Assembly (NCBI GenBank): GCA_026018925.1
Contig: JAKSZU010000027.1
Coordinates: 888,829 to 952,828 of the forward strand
From: Tupaia tana
Taxonomy: Eukaryota; Chordata; Mammalia; Scandentia; Tupaiidae
Reading direction: 5' to 3'
DNA length: 64,000 nucleotides
Below, one piece after another: positions 57,954 through 64,000 of this stretch. The position numbers and the translations under genes are program-made. Position 1 is the stretch's first letter, and each line of letters begins with the position of its first letter. A model generated the notes under the pieces. That model was not told where the DNA came from, made no database searches, and saw nothing but the letters and a program-made list of their open reading frames with translations.

Positions 57954-58091
57954 GAACAATCAGCACAGAAAAGCTTGAAATGATGCTTGAGGTCTCACAT
58001 TTGGAAATACCCCAGGGTCATACATTTTCTAGGTTGAGCAATAACTGACCTGGAACAAATTCTTTTTATTAAATGAGTTTATTCTTTTTTC

Positions 58092-58241
58092 AAAGAATTA
58101 TTTTATTTAATTTTATTCATTCATTTATTTTAATTTGATGAGAGAGAGACAATGAGAAAGGAAACCACCAGGGCCAGGACTCAAACCATGGTCAGCCATG
58201 CAGGAAGGTCTAGCACCTTAACCACACCACCTGCTGGTCCC
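58092..58241 (-). mobile_element. SINE family B, shared
   Basis: Counterpart of 41645-41805. Confidence 0.85.
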
Positions 58242-58454
58242 TGACCTTGAACAAATTCTGATTTTATTTAAAATTATCTAGGTCTAAAAAAAAAAGTGAG
58301 ATGATTCATTTTAGAGTGTATCTGAGCGCACGTGGAATGTCTGTGTGCATGGAGAATATCTGTGTCTGAAATATGGACATTATTTCTTGTACCACTGACC
58401 ACACACTGTCAACTTACATGATTCCCTCAAGAGAAAAAATATTGGTAAGCTTAT

Positions 58455-58880
58455 TTTATTTTTAAAAGATTTTTGCTGGGTATCAGCAGGTGGCGTAGTG
58501 TTTAAAGCACTGGATACTCCCACTTAGCCAACCATGGTTTGCGTCTGGATCTGGTGGCTTGCTTTCTCACTTTCTCTATCTCTCTCTGTGTGTCTCTCTC
58601 TGGTCAAATTAAAAGAAATTAATTAATAAATAAAATAAAATAAAAATTCTTTTAAAAATCAAAAAAAAAATTTGCTATAGGACACACGGGCTCAAAGTGA
58701 GAGAGAAAGTGAGAAATCACCTCCACAGGGTGATGGACACACCAACATCCATTCTCTTCCTAGGATTTTTGGTATTTACACATGCACACCTGGTGAGTTT
58801 CAAGCCACTTGATCCAGGACTAGAGCAATGGTTGACCTAGTTGGAGTCCAGTATCTTAACCACCATGCCACCCACTGTCC
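58455..58880 (-). mobile_element. SINE family A split by a nested SINE B
   Basis: Outer element is the counterpart of 42015-42257, interrupted at 58478-58670. Confidence 0.85.
58478..58670 (+). mobile_element. SINE family B nested in SINE A, copy-2-specific
   Basis: 'atcagcaggtggcgtagtg' head, (CT)-rich middle and an AAAT/AATA tail. Copy 1 runs through this site without it ('aaaggttttttactatagg'). Confidence 0.9.
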
Positions 58881-58904
58881 CATAGTAAGCTTAAAGTAAA
58901 AAAA

Positions 58905-59455
58905 TAAATTTTTAATGAGGTCTGGTTTGGACATTGTTTTGTGAGCCCCAACTTTGGGGGTGCCTGCCCATCACGTTTAAGGATTACAAAGAACACACTT
59001 GGAGGTCCAGCAAAGACATGAGTTTGCTTATTTAATAGAGAAGCTCCACTGACAGCCAGGTGGAGAATGGCTCATGCCATCAGCAAATACACACACGTCT
59101 GGTTTTATATGCCAAGAACAAAGCATGCATAAATCATGTAAAGACATACACTGTTTAATGGTTTTAATACAAGATCAGCTTTTCAAATAATAGCATCAGC
59201 AAGGTATGTCTGGATTAGTGTCCGGGGTCTAGTACCTCTAGTCTGGCCACGTTTGCCATGGGAAAGGAACGAGACACATGTCAGGAACATCCCTGGCCAT
59301 GAGCCGGTTCCATGAAATAAGGGAACGGTTGTGAGGGGCTCATGATGTCCAGCTGAGTCTGCACCCAGATCTCAGAGAAGTAAGGTGAAGAGGAGGGGGA
59401 AGAAGAGCTCAGTGTATGGAGTTTACCATCAGACTTAAATGGTACATTTAAATTA
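58905..59455 (-). mobile_element. LTR-like fossil, second copy
   Basis: Counterpart of 42290-42790: same G/C-rich end and purine-rich start, retaining more CpG. A broken solo remnant; class I assignment is tentative. Confidence 0.4.
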
Positions 59456-59921
59456 AATGGTGTTACAGGTTTTGATATGCCCAGTTTTCAATTTTCCAAT
59501 ACTGTGTCAATTGCTGTGACTGTAAGAAAAATGAACAGAAAACAAGAACAGCAGAAAGAATAACACAAATTATCCTACGCCCCAGGGCAACCCATGGCTA
59601 CCTAAGCATAATCTCCACCTTTCCCCTTTCTGGGTTGAGAGTTCCTCAGAAACAAACCTGAATCTGTGAAAACTATTTGTACAATTACAACAGTGAGCAG
59701 TCAATGAATAAATACTTCTGTAAGTGTCATGCAAAATCTACCAGAGAAATTGAAAGCCATGGAGCTTGGCAGCAGGAAACTGTCTCCTCATATCCTCACA
59801 CTGCCAGGTGTCTGAAAGCTGCAACAACATTTCTCTGGGGTTGTTACTGAGAAGGGAGCTCTTGCCCTGTGGACCATGACCAAAAGCATACTGAAGTACT
59901 AGTGTCTCCTCAGAGGTAATT
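59456..59921. other. Shared low-copy sequence next to LTR-like block
   Basis: Counterpart of 42790-43278. No gene supported. Confidence 0.4.
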
Positions 59922-59922
59922 C

Positions 59923-60178
59923 GTTTTTTTAAAGAGAGATTTTTGCTATAGGGTGTGTGCACTCAGAGATACAGAGAAAGACAGGGAGAAAAAAAGCAAG
60001 AAATCACCCCCTGTGGGGAGGGATGGCCACACCAAAGTACCTTCTCCATTCTCCTCTCAGAATTTTGGGCACACAGGCATATGCACCTGCCATGAGTTTT
60101 AAGCCGCCAAGTCCAGGACTCAAACCATGGTCGACTGTATGAGTTCAGCAATGAAACAATTACACCATCTGCTAGTCA
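59923..60178 (-). mobile_element. SINE family A, shared
   Basis: Counterpart of 43281-43492 and more complete. Confidence 0.8.
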
Positions 60179-60202
60179 CATACCCAGAGTTAATTCCTTT
60201 TC

Positions 60203-60410
60203 TTTTTTTTTTTTTTTTTCTTGTTTTTGCCATAGGGTGCATGCACTTGCAGGAGAGACACGAAGAGAGGGAACATGAGAAATCATCCTCCAGGGGTCAT
60301 GCCACGTTCCCTATCATTCTCCTCTTGGGATTTTGGATCTACCTTATGTGACTCTTGAGCCTTTGGGTCTGGGGCTTGAACTGCAGTTGGCAAGATGGGA
60401 GTCCTCCAAA
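60203..60410 (-). mobile_element. Old SINE A relative, shared
   Basis: Counterpart of 43515-43731, lacking the last ~25 bp at its head. Confidence 0.65.
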
Positions 60411-60754
60411 GGTGATTCTGAGAAGGATGCTAAGAGGCTCGCTATATGCTGCCAAGAAGTGGCTGGGGTTGGAGGACACCAGCATTTCATGTGGTGGAAA
60501 AGGAAGTTTTCACACCTCCTGTTGGCCACATCGGGCAGCCAGGATACTCCATGCTCACTATCCAGCTGTCACCCCAACTCACCCAACACATGAATCTGTA
60601 AAATTCTTTTATCCTCATTTAATGCCATAAATTTGTAGATTCAAACCAAAATAAAGTCCATCATCTCCTGAATTGACTAGATAAGAGATAATAAGAAGCA
60701 ATCTGAATGTTCAAAAAACAAATAGAACTGATTTCCTACATATCAGCAATATAA

Positions 60755-60768
60755 AAATCATATATATG

Positions 60769-60802
<34 letters not shown>
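60755..60802. repeat. (TA)n/(CA)n microsatellite
   Basis: 'tatatatgtatatatatata' followed by about 11 CA. Absent at the paralogous place near 44090. Confidence 0.93.
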
Positions 60803-60839
60803 TGCAGAGAAATTCTTTACTCAAGAGCAGTACATTTAT

Positions 60840-61109
60840 GGGTCCAGGAGTTAGTGTAATGGCTACGTCACTGGACTCCCATGTAGTCGACCGCAGTTCA
60901 AGTCCTAGACCCGGCAGCTTAAACTCACGCCAGGCGCATGTGCGTGCGTGCCCAAAATCCCGAGAAGGGGAATGGAGGAGAAGGGATTGTGATGTGGCCA
61001 TCCCCCCGGGGGGTGATTTCTCACTTTCTGTCTCTCTGTCTCTCTCTGTCTTTCTGGTGAATGCTCGGGCCCTATAGCAAAAAAACTTCTCCAAAAAAAG
61101 GGAAAAAAA
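60840..61109 (+). mobile_element. SINE family A, copy-2-specific
   Basis: Near-consensus SINE flanked by 'agagcagtacatttat' (60824-60839) and 'agagcaatacatttat' (61110-61125). Copy 1 near 44120-44140 is uninterrupted. Confidence 0.93.
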
Positions 61110-61139
61110 AGAGCAATACATTTATAATTGTTATGATTC

Positions 61140-61403
61140 TTGGTCTACTCAGTGGTGTGGTGGTTAATGTGACTGAATCCAACATGACTTATTATGCTGT
61201 TTGAATCTTGGACCTAGCTGCTTGAGAAAGATGCTAGCCCATGTGTGTTTATGCTCAAAATCCCAAGATAAGAATAAAAAACAAGGGATTACAGAATGGC
61301 CATTCCCCTTGAAGGGAGATGTCTTATTTTCCCTGTCTATTTCTGTCTCACTCTGGTGAGTACAGGCACCCTATAGTAAAAATAAATAAATAAATAAATA
61401 AAT
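61140..61403 (+). mobile_element. Old SINE A relative, shared, with (AAAT)n
   Basis: Counterpart of 44158-44402. Confidence 0.7.
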
Positions 61404-61413
61404 GAAAATGCAG

Positions 61414-61450
61414 GGACCAGCAGATGGTATAATGGTTATGTTGCTGGATT
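61414..61450 (+). repeat. First ~37 bp of a SINE A, end of the segmental duplication
   Basis: 'gggaccagcagatggtataa' and 'tggttatgttgctgga' equal 44413-44449. The remainder is not found downstream, so this is a breakpoint. Confidence 0.8.
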
Positions 61451-61465
61451 CAGGGTCCATTTTTT

Positions 61466-62019
61466 AGAGTTTTTTTCCACAGTGCACATGTGCTCACTAG
61501 AGAGAAAGAAACAGAGACATTGAAAGGGAAAATGAGAAATCACCCCCTAGAGATGATACACATGCTACAATCCCTTCTTCTCCATCCTCCTCCTGGTATC
61601 TTTTTTTTTCTTTTTTCTTTTTTTTTTTTTTTTTTTTTTTTGAGAGGTTTTTCGCTATAGGGTGCATGCGCTCACCAGACAGACAGAGAGATAGAAAGCG
61701 AGAAATCACCCCCCAGGGGGGATGGTCATGCCGCAATCCCTTCTCCTCCATTCTCCTCTCGGGATCTTGGGCACGCACGCACACGCGCCCGGCGTGAGTT
61801 GTAAGCCACCGGGTCCGAGACGCGAACCGCGGTCGACTACGTGGGAGTCCAGCGACATAGCCATTACGCTAACTGCTGGTTCCCCCTCCTGGTATCTTGG
61901 GCAGGCACACACACAGACAGGGCCCAAGGACAATTTTCAAGATACCAGGTCCAGGACTCAAACTATGGTCAGTCACTTGAGGGTCCAGTAACATAACCGC
62001 TATGCCACCTGCTGGCCAC
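61466..62019 (-). mobile_element. SINE A-like element split by a younger SINE A
   Basis: Outer element (61466-61588 plus 61885-62019) is flanked by 'cagggtccatttttt' (61451-61465) and 'cagggcccatttttt' (62020-62034). Confidence 0.88.
61603..61884 (-). mobile_element. Young SINE family A nested in an older SINE
   Basis: Near-consensus copy with 'gcgaaccgcggtcgactacg' and a T-rich start of about 40 bp. Exact flanking duplications 'cctcctggtatctt' at 61589-61602 and 61885-61898. Confidence 0.95.
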
Positions 62020-62035
62020 CAGGGCCCATTTTTTG

Positions 62036-62760
62036 TTAGAGTTTATTTATATATATCTTCCATGAGCAACAACGACACACAGAGAGACAGAAAGATAGGT
62101 GTCCCCAACAATGTCCTCACACCCTACCCACTATCCACCTCCAGCTCCAGCCAGGCCCAGGTCATGGGCACACACGCTGAATGTGCTCAGGAAGGTCTCC
62201 TGGTATGGACCAGAAACACCCCCTACATGGGTCAGACACACAGAGAGACAGAAAGATAGGTGTCCCCAACAAGGTCCTCACACCCTATCCACTATCCACC
62301 TCCCGCTCCAGCCAGGCCCAGGTCATGGGCAAACACGCTGAATGTGCTCAGGAAGGTGTCCTGGTATGGACCAGAAACACCCCCTACATGGGTCAGACAC
62401 ACAGAGAGACAGAAAGATAGGTGTCCCCAACAAGGTCCTCACACCCTACCCAATATCCACCTCCAGCTCCAGCCAGGCCCAGGTAATGGGCACACACGCT
62501 GAAATGTGCTCAGGAAGGTGTCCTGGTATGGACCAGAAACACCCCCTACATGGGTCAGACACACAGAGACAGAAAAATAGGTGTCACCAACAAGGTCCTC
62601 ACAACCTATCCAATATCCACCTCTGGCTTCAGCCAGGCCCAGGTCATGGGCACACACGCTGAATGTGCTCGGGAAGGTCTTCTGGTATGAACCCAGAAAC
62701 ACCCCCTACATGGGTCAGACACACAGAAGCCATTATACCTACAGGTCCCCTGGGTGCCCA
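62036..62760 (-). repeat. Family C element with ~160-bp internal tandem expansion (composite repeat 3)
   Basis: Four near-identical units of about 160 bp, beginning at about 62080, 62238, 62399 and 62560, each 'gacagaaagataggtgtccc ... catgggtcagacacaca'. The single-copy forms are 113-310 and 46830-47035. Staggered 80-106-codon frames through it are by-products of the repeat. Confidence 0.9.
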
Positions 62761-63405
62761 TTTTATCCTACCTAGTAAACTTAGTACCCACAAACCTGAA
62801 CATTCTGCAATATCTAGAGGCCTCCAGGAGGAAAGCTTCTGGGATAAGCCTTGGAGGCTGCTGGCCCCAGGAACAACATAAAGTGTGCCATGGGTAGTCA
62901 TTCAGCACAGGATGTGGGGTGTCGGTAGCCCCACACCTGGTCCCACTGAACAATTTGTGGACCTGAGATATCAGTGAGAGGCTCTCAGGGCCTGGCCACA
63001 CCCCTGGCCCAGTAGTGTCTGCCAAATGGCCAGAGCTGAGTGTGGGGATTAGAATCTAATCTAATGTAGTCTGACGGTATGGCCAGAAGTCTTACTCCCG
63101 GAGGTCTGTGGGCAATATCACTACAGACCACATGTCCTCCCAGGAGGCCATAGGATAATGTAGTCCTAATATATGGCCGAAAGCCCTCCTCCGGAGGTCT
63201 ATGTCACATAACTGAAGCTCCTACCAGAAGCCTTTCTCTGCGAAACATGTGGGCGAGGTAGTTCGGTGCTTGTACTGGGCGTGTACCTCCTGGTGTCCTC
63301 TGGGTAACTTAGTCTGACACTAGGACTGGAAGTCTTTCCAGAAACTGTGGATATGTGTTCTGCCATCCCTGAACTCAGTCTCCCTCCTCGAGACCTCTGG
63401 GTTTT
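62760..63405. repeat. ~60-bp units of composite repeat 3, in both orientations
   Basis: 62790-62870 has reverse-type units ('ctccaggaggaaagcttctg'); 63060-63380 has forward units ('ggccagaagtcttactcccg', 'ggtctgtgggcaatatca', 'ggataatgtagtcctaat'). Motifs are decayed compared with the CpG block. 62880-63050 between them is unassigned and GC-moderate. Confidence 0.6.
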
Positions 63406-63486
63406 AAGCCACCAGGTCCGGGATGCGAACCGCGGTTGACTACATGGTAGTCCAGCGACATAGCCAAAACGCTAACTGCTGGTCCC
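63406..63486 (-). mobile_element. SINE family A, promoter half only
   Basis: 'gccaccaggtccgggatgcg', 'aaccgcggttgactac' and 'cgctaactgctggtccc'. Truncated before the middle. Confidence 0.85.
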
Positions 63487-63568
63487 AGAAGCAGAAGATA
63501 TTAAGGATATGATGTGAAAAGAATGTCTTTCTTGATACCTCAAAGGAAACAGTGACAATCAGAAACTT

Positions 63569-63826
63569 TTTTTTTAAAGAGGTTTTTGCTATAGGGTACA
63601 TGCGCTCGCCAGACAGACAGAGACAGACAGAGAGACACAAAGTGAGAAATCACCCTACAGGGGGGATGGCCACGCCACAATCCCTCCTTCTCCGTTCTCC
63701 TCTCGGGATCTTGGGCACACACACACATGCACCCAGCGTGAGTTTTAAGCCACCAGTTCTGAGACACGAACTGCGTTCAACTACGTGGTAGTCCAGCAAT
63801 ATAGCCATTACGCTAACTGCTGGTAC
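63569..63826 (-). mobile_element. SINE family A, full length
   Basis: Reverse orientation; flanked by 'gacaatcagaaactttt' (63553-63569 and 63827-63843). Keeps most CpGs of the head. Confidence 0.94.
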
Positions 63827-63843
63827 CGACAATCAGAAACTTT

Positions 63844-64000
63844 TGAGGAGAAAAAGAAACAAGATAGATATCCTGCAAATACCAAACATAAAATGATGCA
63901 AGATTTTGAGCCAACGCTGGGTGTGTAAGAAAATGGACTATATTTAAGTGTCCCTGTGAGCACCAGGTAGATCAAGACTTTGGAGCAAAAAAAGGGAATG
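63844..64000. other. Low-copy end of window
   Basis: No feature recognised. Confidence 0.5.

Larger units (their letters stand above)
56015..61450. repeat. Segmental duplication, copy 2 (paired with 39345-44470)
   Basis: Same order as copy 1. Copy-2-specific gains: SINE B at 57776-57953, SINE B at 58478-58670 inside a shared SINE, SINE A at 60840-61109, and a (TA)n/(CA)n tract at 60755-60802. It ends within the SINE starting at 61414. Confidence 0.85.

Noticed and set aside
62099-62662. Ladder of 79-106-codon frames with repeated MCSGR.../MSPTRSS... peptides
   Set aside because: Produced by a ~160-bp tandem repeat of a SINE-like element; the frames overlap in several phases and start within repeats.
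62080-62720. CRISPR-like look of regular repeats and spacers
   Set aside because: Adjacent units are whole 160-bp tandem copies with no unique spacers, in eukaryotic DNA.

Overview
The window is repeat-dominated nuclear DNA of a placental mammal. I see no intact, recognisable protein-coding host gene and no prokaryotic gene organisation. The evidence is dense tRNA-derived SINEs with A/B-box-like promoters and target-site duplications, old L1 fragments (one resembling the 3' end of ancient eutherian L1M elements), LTR fossils, an unnamed retrocopy, (CA)n and (GAAA)n microsatellites, a CpG-rich block, and two short stretches resembling 7SL-derived SINEs. Taken together, 7SL-like and abundant tRNA-derived SINEs suggest a rodent or another member of Euarchontoglires outside the murids; the species cannot be named from this.

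Layout. (1) 1-1085: composite repeat made of SINE remnants, degenerate ~60-bp units and a short open frame with a CARD-like pattern. (2) 1085-35590: a complex macrosatellite. Its module has a conserved head, a segment with two CTCF-core-like motifs, a ~500-bp body, a run of ~120-bp degenerate tandem units, and a C/A-rich block with CCCTAA-like repeats. Seven modules (A-G) followed by an expanded array of CTCF-like units form a higher-order repeat of about 17 kb. Copy 1 covers about 2040-19060; copy 2 begins at 19060 and continues beyond G' into H and I. An LTR fossil with 6-bp target duplications interrupts the last module. (3) 35590-39345: retrocopy, L1 pieces, 7SL-like SINEs and an unassigned low-copy stretch with overlapping open frames and a 3'-UTR-like end. 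(4) 39345-44470: segmental duplication, copy 1, full of SINEs and carrying an LTR-like block. (5) 44.4-47.8 kb: young SINEs, a long purine tract and a second composite repeat. (6) 47.8-51.6 kb: GC/CpG-rich tandem duplication (48341-49725 and 50155-51610) whose ~60-bp units carry ETS-like and ZNF143-like motifs. (7) 52484-54838: a third piece of the macrosatellite. (8) 56015-61450: second copy of the segmental duplication. (9) 62035-63405: third composite repeat, with a four-copy ~160-bp tandem expansion.

The blocks recur in one order: composite, satellite, segmental duplication, composite, CpG block, satellite, segmental duplication, composite. This suggests the locus is itself a mosaic of a larger repeated unit. 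Insertions present in one paralog and absent from the other order the events. The most interesting content is regulatory-looking tandem DNA: the CTCF-core-like array and the ETS/ZNF143-like array. All repeat-family names, module borders and motif matches were read by eye, so borders may be off by tens of bases.
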